This document shows, piece by piece, positions 7,986 to 15,921 of a DNA stretch of 20,826 nt; within the stretch, counting starts at the first letter, position 1; each line of letters opens with the position of its first letter. The position numbers and the translations under genes are program-made. The DNA is from Treponemataceae bacterium (GTDB taxonomy: Bacteria > Spirochaetota > Spirochaetia > Treponematales > Treponemataceae), in the NCBI GenBank assembly GCA_024402455.1, contig JAKSTS010000030.1, forward strand, positions 1 to 20,826, read 5' to 3'. The notes beneath the pieces were generated by a model. It did no database searches. It worked only from the letters and a program-made list of their open reading frames with translations, and was not told the DNA's origin.

Positions 7986-9136
7986 GCATTGCCCCAGTTT
8001 TCAGATGATAAAAGTCCTGCAATGGTTGCTGCAGTACGTTCTTTTGGCAAAAGTGCAGCAACATTTGCACTAAGATTTTCTCTAAAAGATTTATCTTCGA
8101 AAGGCAGAATTGATTTCTTCAATGCTTCTGCTGCATCAGCATCTTTTAGCACAAGACGGCATGCTGCATTCTGCTTTACAAAATAATCAGCATTCTCAAC
8201 CTGGTCACCGCGTGTTCCAGCACCTTCAAGAGGCAAAAGCAGCAGCGGTTTTTTGAGCACTGCAGCTTCCCATAAAGTGTTTGCCCCGGAACGCGAAAAA
8301 ACAAAATCGGCAAAAGCAAGCACATGAGGCATTTCCTGATAAATAAACTGAAACGGCAGATAAAGTTTTCTGTCAATCAAAGACTGAACTTCCTGCGAAA
8401 AAGCTTCTGTCTTTTGAGATGCACCAATCTGATGAACTACAACAAAATGTTCACACAAAAAAGAAATATTCTGCCAGACAAGTTCATTTATCTGTTTTGC
8501 ACCGCCTGAACCGCCAAGAACCAGAAGCACCGGCTTTTGTGGCTTTTCAGTTTCAAAACCTAAGAACTTTGCACCGGCAGAAGCATCTGCTTCATAAAAA
8601 ACAGGACGCACAGGGTTGCCTGTTACAGTAATTGCAGCCTGCTTTGATTTTGGAAAAAAGTTTATTGTATCTGCATAAGAAACAAAAATGCGGCGTGCAC
8701 ATTTTGTGTTCAGCCTTGTAGCAAGTCCAGGAGAAAAATCGCATTCATGTGTATAAACAGGAATGTGCAGAAGTTTTGCAGCAAAACAAGGCGGCACACT
8801 GACAAACCCGCCTTTTGAAAACACAAAATCTGGCTTTATTTTTAAAAGCACAAAAAAAGCTTTTATGCATCCGGCAATAATGCGGAAAATATCAGTAACA
8901 GTGCGAAGCGAAAAATAACGCCGCAGTTTTCCAGAAGGAATGCCAATAAATTTGTCGCACGAACCGCTTTTTTCAACAAGTGCCTTGTCCATGCCTCTCG
9001 AAGAACCAAGCCAATAAACAGTGCAGTCTTTTTTTGCTTTCAGTTCATCAACAACTGCAAGCCCCGGATATATATGTCCGCCAGTGCCACCTCCGGTAAA
9101 AACAGCACAGCATTTTTTCTCAGTTTGCTTTTTCAT
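7982..9136 (-). CDS. murG: UDP-GlcNAc:undecaprenyl-PP-MurNAc-pentapeptide transferase (lipid II synthase)
   Basis: 384 aa from ATG 9136, chosen because G-G-A sits about 6 nt upstream and the family usually begins about 13 residues before the glycine loop. The frame extends to 9190. MurG adds GlcNAc to lipid I on the cytoplasmic face of the membrane to make lipid II for peptidoglycan. Evidence: T-G-G-G-T-G-G-H21-I-Y-P-G (lipid I side), G-G-S-G-G-A-K near the UDP site, the F-S-R-S-G-A-N-T-L-W-E motif that contacts the nucleotide-sugar, and G-T-R-G-D-Q-V-E-N-A near the end. The start lies inside the preceding ankyrin gene, a 17-nt overlap, so translation is probably coupled. Confidence 0.95.
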   Translation of the reverse strand: MKKQTEKKCCAVFTGGGTGGHIYPGLAVVDELKAKKDCTVYWLGSSRGMDKALVEKSGSCDKFIGIPSGKLRRYFSLRTVTDIFRIIAGCIKAFFVLLKIKPDFVFSKGGFVSVPPCFAAKLLHIPVYTHECDFSPGLATRLNTKCARRIFVSYADTINFFPKSKQAAITVTGNPVRPVFYEADASAGAKFLGFETEKPQKPVLLVLGGSGGAKQINELVWQNISFLCEHFVVVHQIGASQKTEAFSQEVQSLIDRKLYLPFQFIYQEMPHVLAFADFVFSRSGANTLWEAAVLKKPLLLLPLEGAGTRGDQVENADYFVKQNAACRLVLKDADAAEALKKSILPFEDKSFRENLSANVAALLPKERTAATIAGLLSSENWGNA

Positions 9137-10052
9137 ATTTTTCCAGAATTTCTTGAATTGCAGTTTTCTTAAAGAGTTTTGCATAACCATATGCAGTCAT
9201 GTTCATATGGTCTTTTATTTTTCCATCAGCATCATGCTGTGCCAGCAGTTCACACAACCTGACATTACCGTTGCCGACAGCCAGAATCAATGGAGTTTGA
9301 CCATCATTGCTTATTAAATTAAGGTTTGCACCATTTTTTATGAACAGATCTGCAAGTTCCACATTTTCACGCCAGATTGCGTCCATTAAAGGAGAATATC
9401 CGCGGTCTTTTGAAATTATGTTTACATCAGCACCTTTGTCCAAAAGCAGCTGTACAATTTCTTTCTGGTCTGCCCTTACTGCATTGCACAGCATAGGTGT
9501 TCCTGCAGAATCAACATCATTTACATCCATTCCAGCCTGCAGAAACAGATTGCAGACATCTTCATCGCCTTTTGCAATCTGAAAAGAAAAACAGTCAGGT
9601 GTATATGGCAGACCTTTTTCATAAAGGTCTTTTCTTGCATTTGATTTTGTTTCTTCTTCAATATATTCAACAAAACATTCTGCAAGTTTTTTAAGCAGTT
9701 CTTTTTCTGTAGCAAAAGTCTTGAAACCGGCAAATACTGCAGGTACATTCTTTGAACTTGAATAACCGGTTACAAAAACAGGAATATTGCGGCCGGCAAG
9801 AAAAGCACACAGATACTGCACGGAAGTATTTGAAACATATTTCTGCGCATCTAAAAAAATGCAGTGAGTAGCTTCTAAAAAGCTTTTCTTTATTTTTTTA
9901 AATTTTGCGTCAGCTTTTACAAGAAGATCAACATCAAGCTTCTGTTCATCAACAGCAAATATAGCAGCTTTCAGCATATTCTGGCACAAAAAGCACTGCA
10001 CTGCATCAATTGCAGCACTGTCTGCTTCTGGAGCAACAATCAACCATTTCAT
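9120..10052 (-). CDS. Ankyrin-repeat protein with an unassigned alpha/beta N-terminal domain
   Basis: 310 aa, first gene of the murG operon. The C-terminal half (about 160-305) has four ankyrin-type repeats, seen as D-V-N-D-V-D-S-A-G-T-P-M-L, G-A-D-V-N-I-I, G-A-N-L-N-L-I-S-N-D-G-Q-T-P-L and the last M-N-M-T-A-Y-G-Y-A. These usually bind proteins. The N-terminal 130 residues alternate hydrophobic strands and helices (M-K-W-L-I-V-A-P, A-A-I-F-A-V-D, C-I-F-L-D-A, I-P-V-F-V-T-G). The stretch C-I-F-L-D-A-Q-K-Y-V...N-I-P-V-F-V loosely resembles TIR-like folds, but no catalytic glutamate stands out. No signal peptide is visible, so it should be cytoplasmic. Being translated just before murG suggests an envelope-related partner; that is inference. 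Confidence 0.8.
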   Translation of the reverse strand: MKWLIVAPEADSAAIDAVQCFLCQNMLKAAIFAVDEQKLDVDLLVKADAKFKKIKKSFLEATHCIFLDAQKYVSNTSVQYLCAFLAGRNIPVFVTGYSSSKNVPAVFAGFKTFATEKELLKKLAECFVEYIEEETKSNARKDLYEKGLPYTPDCFSFQIAKGDEDVCNLFLQAGMDVNDVDSAGTPMLCNAVRADQKEIVQLLLDKGADVNIISKDRGYSPLMDAIWRENVELADLFIKNGANLNLISNDGQTPLILAVGNGNVRLCELLAQHDADGKIKDHMNMTAYGYAKLFKKTAIQEILEKYEKAN

Positions 10053-10059
10053 GCATTTC

Positions 10060-10088
10060 AGTATAAACTATCTCGCCTAACTCAACAA
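10060..10088 (-). promoter_or_regulatory. Candidate promoter for the ankyrin-murG operon
   Basis: On the minus strand, -35 TTGTTG (10088-10083), a 17-bp spacer and -10 TATACT (10065-10060). Transcription would start near 10053, directly at the ATG at 10052. The mRNA would then be leaderless or nearly so, which agrees with the lack of a clear Shine-Dalgarno there. Confidence 0.45.
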
Positions 10089-10530
10089 GTAAAAGCGCAT
10101 TAATTATGCATAAAAAAAACACCTAATATCTATAAAAAAAAGCAGCGTCCATCAAACGCAGAAGATAATTTTTAAATCATGTAGGGAAATTCAACGATTG
10201 TATTATTACAACTTTATGGTAATTTAATGGCATAAACTAAATTAAAATGATGTTGAAATTTCATCTTTAATTTGGCATGCATAGACGTAATGACAGAAAA
10301 ATATAAATTGCTGTATTATAAGAATTTAAATAACAATCTGAAAATTCAGCATGACATTGTTTCCGGCATTTCGGCTTAAAAGCAAAAAATCATACACATG
10401 CCTTTAGAACTACAATTTTGAAAGGCAGCTTTGAAAACGCGATGTTTTAACGAGTTGGAATTTAACTACTTAAAACTCGCAGCACCCCTAAAATATTTTT
10501 TTTAGAGATGTTCACACTGATTTCTGGTAG
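10089..10530. other. Divergent intergenic region, no gene seen
   Basis: About 440 bp, AT-rich, between the murG operon and the ABC genes. I see no RNA gene and no repeat matching others in the window. Minor structures: CGAGTT...AACTCG (around 10451-10479) and CTAAAA/TTTTAG (around 10488-10505). The best small frame (29 codons from 10290) lacks a ribosome site. The promoter of the ABC operon should lie here but I cannot place it. Confidence 0.5.
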
Positions 10531-12273
10531 ATGCTTATGTTCAAATGGATCTGGTCTTATGTGCGCCAATACCGTTACTGGATGGCGCTAGGTGTGCTTC
10601 TTACAATTGTGGTTGCAGCTCTCAACATGGTCAACCCGTCAGTCAGCGGAAGAATCGTTGACCGTGTAATTACAGGCGGAGAACATAACCTGCTGCCGAA
10701 ATTCGTGCTTATTATGATAAGCTGTACATTTGTAAAATCTGTACTGCGCTATTTATATCAGCTTATATTTGAGCACTGTTCACAGAATGTCATGCGTTCC
10801 ATGCGGCAGGATCTTTACGCACACATTCAGACACTTGATTTTTCATGGTTTGACAAATCTCCGACTGGAAACGTAATGACGCTTCTGACAAGTGACCTTG
10901 ATATGGTACGGCACTTTGTTGCATGGTCATTTTATCAGATTATCGAAAACAGCCTCATATATATTTTTTCAATCGTTGTTTCAATGCAGATAAACGTAAA
11001 ACTTACGCTTGCATTTATGACCGTAACACCTGTTGTCAGTGTACTCATCTGGAAATTTAAAACACAGATTCGACCTTCTCATCTGAAAGTAAGAGACCAG
11101 TTTGCCGTTTTAAACACACGTGCAGGCGAAAACATTGCAGGAAACAGAGTTGTAAAAGCTTTTGTAAGGGAAGAATATGAAAAAGACAAATTCGACATTG
11201 AAAACACTGCATATAAAGACAGAAACATTGAAAATGCAGACATACGCATAAAATTTACACCGGCAATTGAAGCAATCTGTGGAATTCTTCCGGTTATTTT
11301 GATTATGTTCGGCGGTTATCTTGTAATGAACGGCGAAATGACATTAGGACAGATTGTTACTTTTAACGGTTTGATGTGGGCATTTACGCAGCCAATAAAC
11401 ATGTTTGGCATCTTGGTTGATAACGTGCAGCGCTTTTCTGCATGCGGTCAGCGCCTTTATGAACTGCACAGTACAGAAACCAAAATGTTCAACAGACCGA
11501 ATGCCATTACAGAAAAGCCAGTTGACGGCGAAAACTCAAGAACCTTTATCGGACGGGTTGAATTCAAGAATGTCAGCTTTGCATATAACGAAACAAAAGT
11601 GCTCGACAACGTTTCTTTCTGCATTGAACCAGGCATGACAGTCGGAATATTAGGTCCGACAGGTTCAGGCAAATCAACAATTGCAAAGCTTCTCTGCCGC
11701 TATTATGACGTTACGGACGGTGCCGTGCTTGTCGACGGCATAGACGTCCGCGACTATGACATTCAGTATCTTAGAAAAAACGTCGGCATTACAATGCAGG
11801 ATGTCTTTTTGTTTTCAGACTCTGTAATTGAAAACATACGCTTTGCAAACCCTGATGCAGAATTTGAAAAAGTTGAACACGCCGCAACGCTTGCACGTGT
11901 AAAAGACTTTATTGCAGATTTAACAGAAGGCTATGATACAGTTGTAGGTGAACGAGGCGTCGGTCTTTCAGGCGGACAAAAACAGAGGATTGCTCTTGCA
12001 CGCCTGTTTCTTGCAGACCCGAAAATAATGATTCTTGATGATACGACATCTGCCGTTGATACGGAAACATCTGAACGGATTAGAAAATCAATAAAGGAAC
12101 AGTCAAAAGGACATACAAGCTTTATCATAAGCCACCGCATTTCGTCTTTTGAAGGCGCAGACCTCATTCTTGTTATAGAAAACGGCAGAATAACACAGCA
12201 GGGAACACACGAAGAGCTTATGGCACAAGGCGGGTATTACAGACAAGTCTATACGAATCAAAATGGGCTTTAA
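10531..12273 (+). CDS. ABC exporter subunit A, degenerate catalytic residue
   Basis: 580 aa half-transporter: a six-helix exporter domain (1-320) then a nucleotide-binding domain. Walker A G-P-T-G-S-G-K-S (375-382), Q-loop Q423, signature L-S-G-G-Q (479-483), Walker B I-L-D-D with D504 where the catalytic glutamate should be, D-loop S-A-V-D, and H535. The glutamate-to-aspartate change marks the degenerate ATP site of heterodimeric exporters such as TM287/288, BmrCD and LmrCD. Its intact signature serves the consensus site formed with subunit B's Walker motifs. The second ATG (10537) is an equally possible start. Substrate is unknown; drug, lipid or peptide export are all possible for the family. 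Confidence 0.93.
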   Translation: MLMFKWIWSYVRQYRYWMALGVLLTIVVAALNMVNPSVSGRIVDRVITGGEHNLLPKFVLIMISCTFVKSVLRYLYQLIFEHCSQNVMRSMRQDLYAHIQTLDFSWFDKSPTGNVMTLLTSDLDMVRHFVAWSFYQIIENSLIYIFSIVVSMQINVKLTLAFMTVTPVVSVLIWKFKTQIRPSHLKVRDQFAVLNTRAGENIAGNRVVKAFVREEYEKDKFDIENTAYKDRNIENADIRIKFTPAIEAICGILPVILIMFGGYLVMNGEMTLGQIVTFNGLMWAFTQPINMFGILVDNVQRFSACGQRLYELHSTETKMFNRPNAITEKPVDGENSRTFIGRVEFKNVSFAYNETKVLDNVSFCIEPGMTVGILGPTGSGKSTIAKLLCRYYDVTDGAVLVDGIDVRDYDIQYLRKNVGITMQDVFLFSDSVIENIRFANPDAEFEKVEHAATLARVKDFIADLTEGYDTVVGERGVGLSGGQKQRIALARLFLADPKIMILDDTTSAVDTETSERIRKSIKEQSKGHTSFIISHRISSFEGADLILVIENGRITQQGTHEELMAQGGYYRQVYTNQNGL

Positions 12274-12285
12274 AGGAAAAACATT

Positions 12286-14043
12286 ATGGCACGAAATAGA
12301 TTTAACGAAGACGAAATTCAAGACAGAAAACTCAATGTACATGTAGTAGCAAGGCTTTTTCACTGGATAAAACCATACAAAAAGCAGATGCTCCTTTCAT
12401 GTCTTGCAATGCTTGCAGCTTCAGCAATATCGCTTACAAGCCCGCTGTTAATTAAACTTGCAATTGATACTGCAATTCCACAGAAAAACATACGAATGCT
12501 TTTTACGCTTGCAGGATTACTGCTTGCCGGTTCACTTCTTGTATGGTTCTTTCTTGTTACAAAGCTCAAATTAATGACAAGAGTTGCACAGAAAATTATT
12601 GTAGAAATTAGACGCGATGTTTTTGCAAAACTGCAGGCATTGCCGTTTACATATTTTGATTCGCGCCCGCACGGAAAGATTCAGATTCGTGTAGTAAATT
12701 ACGTAAACTCGCTTTCAGATTTGCTTTCAAACGGAATCATTCAGCTTATAAGCGATCTTTTCAACATTATAGTCATTCTGTGCTTTATGTTTGCAATTGA
12801 TACACGGCTGACATTCATCTGTATGGCAGCACTTCCGGTCTTTCTCATTACACTGCTTTCGCTCAAAAAAGTACAGCACAAAGCATGGCAGATTGTCAGT
12901 TACAAGCAGTCAAACTTGAATGCATATTTAAGCGAAAGCCTTAACGGAATGAAAATTACACAGAGCTTTTCAAGAGAAAGCATAAACATGAACATTTTTA
13001 AAGGTCTGTGCAATGAATGGAAAAAAACATGGATGAAAGCCGTAAACATCAATAATATAATCTGGCCGGTAATTGACAACCTTTCAACGATAGGCAGTGC
13101 ACTTGTTTACATGGCAGGCATCCGATGGCTTGGCACAACAGTTTCAATCGGAACACTTGTTGCTTTTTCTGGCTACATCTGGCGTTTCTGGAATCCGATT
13201 CAAAACCTCGGCAACTTTTACAATTCAATGGTAACAACCGGCACATATATGGAACGCATATTTGAGCTGCTTGATGAAAAAGAAGACATTACAGACAAGC
13301 CGAACGCTGTAGAACTGCCGCCAATCCGGGGCCATGTGTCTTTTAAGAACGTAAATTTCTCTTATGAACCGGGCAACCCGATTCTAAAAGACATCAACTT
13401 TGAAATAAAACCCGGCACACAGGTTGCAATTGTCGGTCCGACAGGTGCAGGCAAAACAACTATAGTAAACCTGCTTTCAAGATTCTATAACCCGGACAAC
13501 GGAGAAATTCTTATTGACGGGCTTGATACACAAAACCTGAAGATAAAATCAATCCGCAAGCAGGTCGGTGTAATGCTTCAGGACAGTTTCCTTTTTTCCG
13601 GCACAATAATGGAAAATATACGCTACGGCAGACTTGATGCAACAGACGAAGAAGTCATCAATGCTGCAAAAACCGTACAGGCACACGATTTTATCATGGC
13701 ATTCAAAGACGGCTACAATACAGAACTGCACGAAAACGGCGGAGGACTGTCAACAGGACAGAAACAGCTCATAAGCTTTGCACGTGTTCTGCTTTCTGAC
13801 CCGCGCATTTTAATTCTTGACGAAGCAACATCTTCTGTTGACTCAGAAACAGAACACCTTCTGCAAAAAGGTCTTATGGAGCTTTTAAAACACAGAACCT
13901 CGTTTATAATTGCACACCGCCTTTCAACAATCAGAGAAAGCGACATTATTTTTTATGTCAACAACGGTGAAATTAAAGAACGCGGCAACCATGCAGAATT
14001 AATGGCAATGAAAGGTGAATATTACAAGCTTGCAACAACATAA
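12286..14043 (+). CDS. ABC exporter subunit B, canonical Walker B and altered signature
   Basis: 585 aa half-transporter starting 12 nt after subunit A, with AAAGGA as ribosome site. Six-helix exporter domain (about 25-330), then Walker A G-P-T-G-A-G-K-T (384-391), signature L-S-T-G-Q (488-492) in place of L-S-G-G-Q, Walker B I-L-D-E (510-513) with catalytic E513, D-loop S-S-V-D, and H544. The altered signature pairs with subunit A's D504 in the same ATP site, so both defects fall on one site and the other is fully consensus. This complementarity supports an obligate A-B heterodimer in the inner membrane. No accessory periplasmic or outer-membrane component lies nearby. Confidence 0.93.
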   Translation: MARNRFNEDEIQDRKLNVHVVARLFHWIKPYKKQMLLSCLAMLAASAISLTSPLLIKLAIDTAIPQKNIRMLFTLAGLLLAGSLLVWFFLVTKLKLMTRVAQKIIVEIRRDVFAKLQALPFTYFDSRPHGKIQIRVVNYVNSLSDLLSNGIIQLISDLFNIIVILCFMFAIDTRLTFICMAALPVFLITLLSLKKVQHKAWQIVSYKQSNLNAYLSESLNGMKITQSFSRESINMNIFKGLCNEWKKTWMKAVNINNIIWPVIDNLSTIGSALVYMAGIRWLGTTVSIGTLVAFSGYIWRFWNPIQNLGNFYNSMVTTGTYMERIFELLDEKEDITDKPNAVELPPIRGHVSFKNVNFSYEPGNPILKDINFEIKPGTQVAIVGPTGAGKTTIVNLLSRFYNPDNGEILIDGLDTQNLKIKSIRKQVGVMLQDSFLFSGTIMENIRYGRLDATDEEVINAAKTVQAHDFIMAFKDGYNTELHENGGGLSTGQKQLISFARVLLSDPRILILDEATSSVDSETEHLLQKGLMELLKHRTSFIIAHRLSTIRESDIIFYVNNGEIKERGNHAELMAMKGEYYKLATT

Positions 14044-14057
14044 TGCTGCACCGCCCC

Positions 14058-14086
14058 TTGACACAAGTAATTTTTTATTATATTGT
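14058..14086 (+). promoter_or_regulatory. Promoter of the tRNA-His gene
   Basis: Perfect -35 TTGACA (14058-14063), 17-bp spacer, -10 TATTGT (14081-14086). Start would be near 14093, about 14 nt before the tRNA. Confidence 0.75.
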
Positions 14087-14106
14087 ATTTCCATTGCTAA
14101 AAGCAT

Positions 14107-14179
14107 GGTGCCTGTAGTTCAGGGGTAGAGCGCCAGATTGTGGATCTGGTTGTCGTGGGTTCAAATCCCATCAGGCACC
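14107..14179 (+). tRNA. tRNA-His (anticodon GTG)
   Basis: Full cloverleaf. The extra G(-1) of tRNA-His (14107) faces C73 (14179). The acceptor GTGCCTG pairs with CAGGCAC (14172-14178), and the anticodon stem CCAGA/TCTGG carries loop TTGTGGA. The T-arm has GTGGG TTCAAAT CCCAT. CCA is not encoded, as the next bases are CTT. Confidence 0.96.
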
Positions 14180-14182
14180 CTT

Positions 14183-14210
14183 AAAGGCACTGAAAGACTT
14201 CAGTGCCTTT
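14183..14210 (+). terminator. Hairpin after tRNA-His
   Basis: A perfect 12-bp stem, AAAGGCACTGAA (14183-14194), AGAC, TTCAGTGCCTTT (14199-14210). The T-tract is short, so it may be a partial terminator or a processing signal, allowing read-through into tRNA-Arg. Confidence 0.7.
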
Positions 14211-14219
14211 ATAAATTCT

Positions 14220-14293
14220 GCGTTTGTAGCTCAGCTGGATAGAGCGTCGGACTTCGAATCCGCAGGTCGCACGTTCGAATCGTGTCAGACGCA
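14220..14293 (+). tRNA. tRNA-Arg (anticodon TCG)
   Basis: The acceptor GCGTTTG (14220-14226) pairs with CAGACGC (14286-14292) with one G-T pair, discriminator A. D-stem GCTC/GAGC, anticodon loop CTTCGAA, T-arm GCACG TTCGAAT CGTGT. The anticodon stem TCGGA/TCCGC has a T-C mismatch at its outermost pair (27-43). No CCA is encoded. It probably shares the upstream tRNA-His promoter. Confidence 0.92.
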
Positions 14294-14326
14294 AAAAAGG
14301 TCAGATTGAAAAATCTGACCTTTTTT
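14293..14326. terminator. Bidirectional intrinsic terminator
   Basis: Nine-bp core GGTCAGATT (14299-14307) and AATCTGACC (14312-14320), loop GAAA, flanked by A6 and T6. It ends the tRNA transcript and lies about 30 bp past the convergent ruvC stop. Confidence 0.9.
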
Positions 14327-14355
14327 ATTTCTTAAAAAATATCTTATCTGTAAGT

Positions 14356-15012
14356 CTATAACGGCATCATTCCGGCAGGAGCACTCATTATGTGCGTAAT
14401 TGCTGCAGCAAGCGCATCTGCTGCATGGTCTGGTTTTGGCACCTGCTGCAAACCAAGCAGAAGCTTTACATACTGCTGGACATGCTTTTTTTCTGCCTTT
14501 GCAGAACCGACTACGCTCTGTTTTATGGAAAGAGGAGAATATTCCGCCAAAGGAACTGCATTCTGTGCAAGACAGAGAGTTACAACTCCACGGGCTTCTG
14601 CAACAACAAGACCAGACGTAACGTTTTTTGCAAAATAAAGAGCTTCCATGCTCGCTTCTGACGGTGCATATTCCCTTAAAACGGCAAGAATATGGTTATA
14701 GATATCAAGCAGGCGAATCTGATGAGGTGTCTGGCTTGATGTTTCGATAACACCATGAGCAATATGTACAAGATGAGAACCACACACATCAATTATGCCC
14801 CACCCGGTAGAAGCAAGACCAGGGTCAATGCCAAGAATGCGGCGTTTTGCGATAGATGTGTTTTTTGAATTGCCGGATATATTTATGTTTGTGTTACAGC
14901 TTCTGTCTTTAAAAGACAAACTGCCCGAACTCGCTGCATCTGTGCAACCAGCTCCGGGCAGTCTCGAAGAAGCATCGGGCAACACAAAAGTGTTGTCGTC
15001 TGTCTTTTTCAA
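14356..15012 (-). CDS. ruvC: Holliday junction endonuclease RuvC with uncertain start
   Basis: RuvC cuts Holliday junctions symmetrically, working with RuvAB. The conserved body begins at R-R-I-L-G-I-D63-P-G. The acidic set is D63, E123 (S-M-E-A-L-Y-F), D195 and D199 with H196 (P-D-H-A-A-D-A-L), all present. From TTG 15012 the protein is 218 aa, about 55 longer than usual. No ATG occurs in frame until residue 122; possible starts are TTG 15012, GTG at residue 10, TTG at 11 or 32, or a rarer codon close to A-K-R-R. The extension is rich in S, N, T and G and its DNA contains hairpins, so much of it may be untranslated. yebC ends 3 nt upstream of the TTG, indicating an operon. Body call firm, start unresolved. 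Confidence 0.9.
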   Translation of the reverse strand: MKKTDDNTFVLPDASSRLPGAGCTDAASSGSLSFKDRSCNTNINISGNSKNTSIAKRRILGIDPGLASTGWGIIDVCGSHLVHIAHGVIETSSQTPHQIRLLDIYNHILAVLREYAPSEASMEALYFAKNVTSGLVVAEARGVVTLCLAQNAVPLAEYSPLSIKQSVVGSAKAEKKHVQQYVKLLLGLQQVPKPDHAADALAAAITHIMSAPAGMMPL

Positions 15013-15015
15013 AAA

Positions 15016-15804
15016 TTACTCAGCTTCATATCCGTCTGGATATTCAATGTTTGTGTAAACGTTCTGAACGTCATCATCTTCTTCAAGTTTGTCTGTGAGC
15101 TTGTCACATTTGCGTGCTGTTTCAGCATCAAGAGCCTGATAAGAAGAAGGAACCATGGCTACTTCTGCAGAAAGAGGCTTCCAAGGATCTTCCTCTTCTT
15201 CATCTTTCTTTTTGTCATCAGTTACAGGTTTCTGTTTTGCTTCAAAAGCTTCCATTACAGCAGTAAAATCATTTGGAGCAGTTGTAACTGTGATGATTCC
15301 ATCTTCTGTTACGATATCTTCAGCACCAGCTTCAAGAGCAACGTCCATTACTTCTTCTTCTGAAACTTTTTCTGCATCAAATTCGATTACACCTTTGCGC
15401 TCGAACATACGAGAAACAGAACCTGTTGTACCGAGGTTTCCGCCTGTTTTGTTGAAAATGTTGCGTACGTTTGCAGCAGCACGGTTTTTGTTGTCAGTCA
15501 AGACTTCAACAAGAATAGCAACTCCACCCGGGCCAAATCCTTCGTATACCAATTCTTCGAATGTTGCAGCACCAAGTTCACCAGTACCTTTTTTGATTGC
15601 ACGTTCAATATTGTCTTTTGGCATGTTTGATGCACGTGCTTTAAGGATAGCTGTTCTCAAACGTGGGTTAGAGTTAGGATCTCCACCACCCATTCTTGCA
15701 GCAATTGAAATTTCCTTGATGAATTTTGTGAACAACTGACCGCGTTTAGCATCAGCAGCACCCTTGGCGTGTTTAATTGTCGCCCATTTACTATGTCCTG
15801 ACAT
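15016..15804 (-). CDS. yebC: YebC/TACO1-family regulator or translation factor
   Basis: 262 aa beginning M-S-G-H-S-K-W-A-T-I-K-H-A-K, the invariant family start, with G-F-G-P-G-G-V-A-I-L-V-E in the middle. An AAGGAG ribosome site lies 6 nt upstream. YebC proteins have been described as DNA-binding repressors and, more recently, as ribosome-associated factors that help translate difficult proline motifs. Residues about 195-215 form an acidic and lysine-rich insert (D-K-K-K-D-E-E-E-E-D), making it slightly longer than the usual 240-250 aa. The pairing with ruvC directly downstream is common in bacteria. It is probably cytoplasmic. Confidence 0.95.
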   Translation of the reverse strand: MSGHSKWATIKHAKGAADAKRGQLFTKFIKEISIAARMGGGDPNSNPRLRTAILKARASNMPKDNIERAIKKGTGELGAATFEELVYEGFGPGGVAILVEVLTDNKNRAAANVRNIFNKTGGNLGTTGSVSRMFERKGVIEFDAEKVSEEEVMDVALEAGAEDIVTEDGIITVTTAPNDFTAVMEAFEAKQKPVTDDKKKDEEEEDPWKPLSAEVAMVPSSYQALDAETARKCDKLTDKLEEDDDVQNVYTNIEYPDGYEAE

Positions 15805-15853
15805 GACGTCTCCTTATAATAAATTACAATATAAAATTCACTATGCAAGGCAA

Positions 15854-15901
15854 TTGTAAGCCTTATTACAAGAGTTTATCATATAGAGAAAATAGCGTCA
15901 A
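15854..15901. promoter_or_regulatory. Overlapping divergent promoters for yebC and neuB-like gene
   Basis: Minus strand: -35 TTGACG (15901-15896), 17-bp spacer, -10 TAAACT (15878-15873), toward yebC. Plus strand: TTGTAA (15854-15859), 17-bp spacer, TATCAT (15877-15882), toward the neuB-like gene. The two overlap, so they may exclude each other. Confidence 0.45.
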
Positions 15902-15919
15902 TATGCGGAAAAACGCATA
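15902..15919 (+). promoter_or_regulatory. Hairpin immediately before the neuB-like start
   Basis: TATGCG (15902-15907), GAAAAA, CGCATA (15914-15919), ending 2 nt before ATG 15922. It covers the place of a Shine-Dalgarno, so initiation at 15922 may be controlled by folding or occur instead at ATG 15961. Confidence 0.45.
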
Positions 15920-15921
15920 AA

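Noticed and set aside
9137..9190. 18-residue N-terminal extension of murG
   Set aside because: MurG proteins start shortly before the glycine loop, and ATG 9136 has a G-G-A upstream.
10290..10379. 29-codon frame in the 10.1-10.5 kb gap
   Set aside because: No ribosome site, no recognisable sequence, composition like the surrounding non-coding DNA.
14430..14460. TTGGCAC...TGCAAA resembling a sigma-54 promoter
   Set aside because: The GG to GC spacing is 8, not 10, and it lies inside ruvC.
14390..14661. Three overlapping plus-strand frames opposite ruvC
   Set aside because: Shadows of a gene whose catalytic residues are all present on the minus strand.
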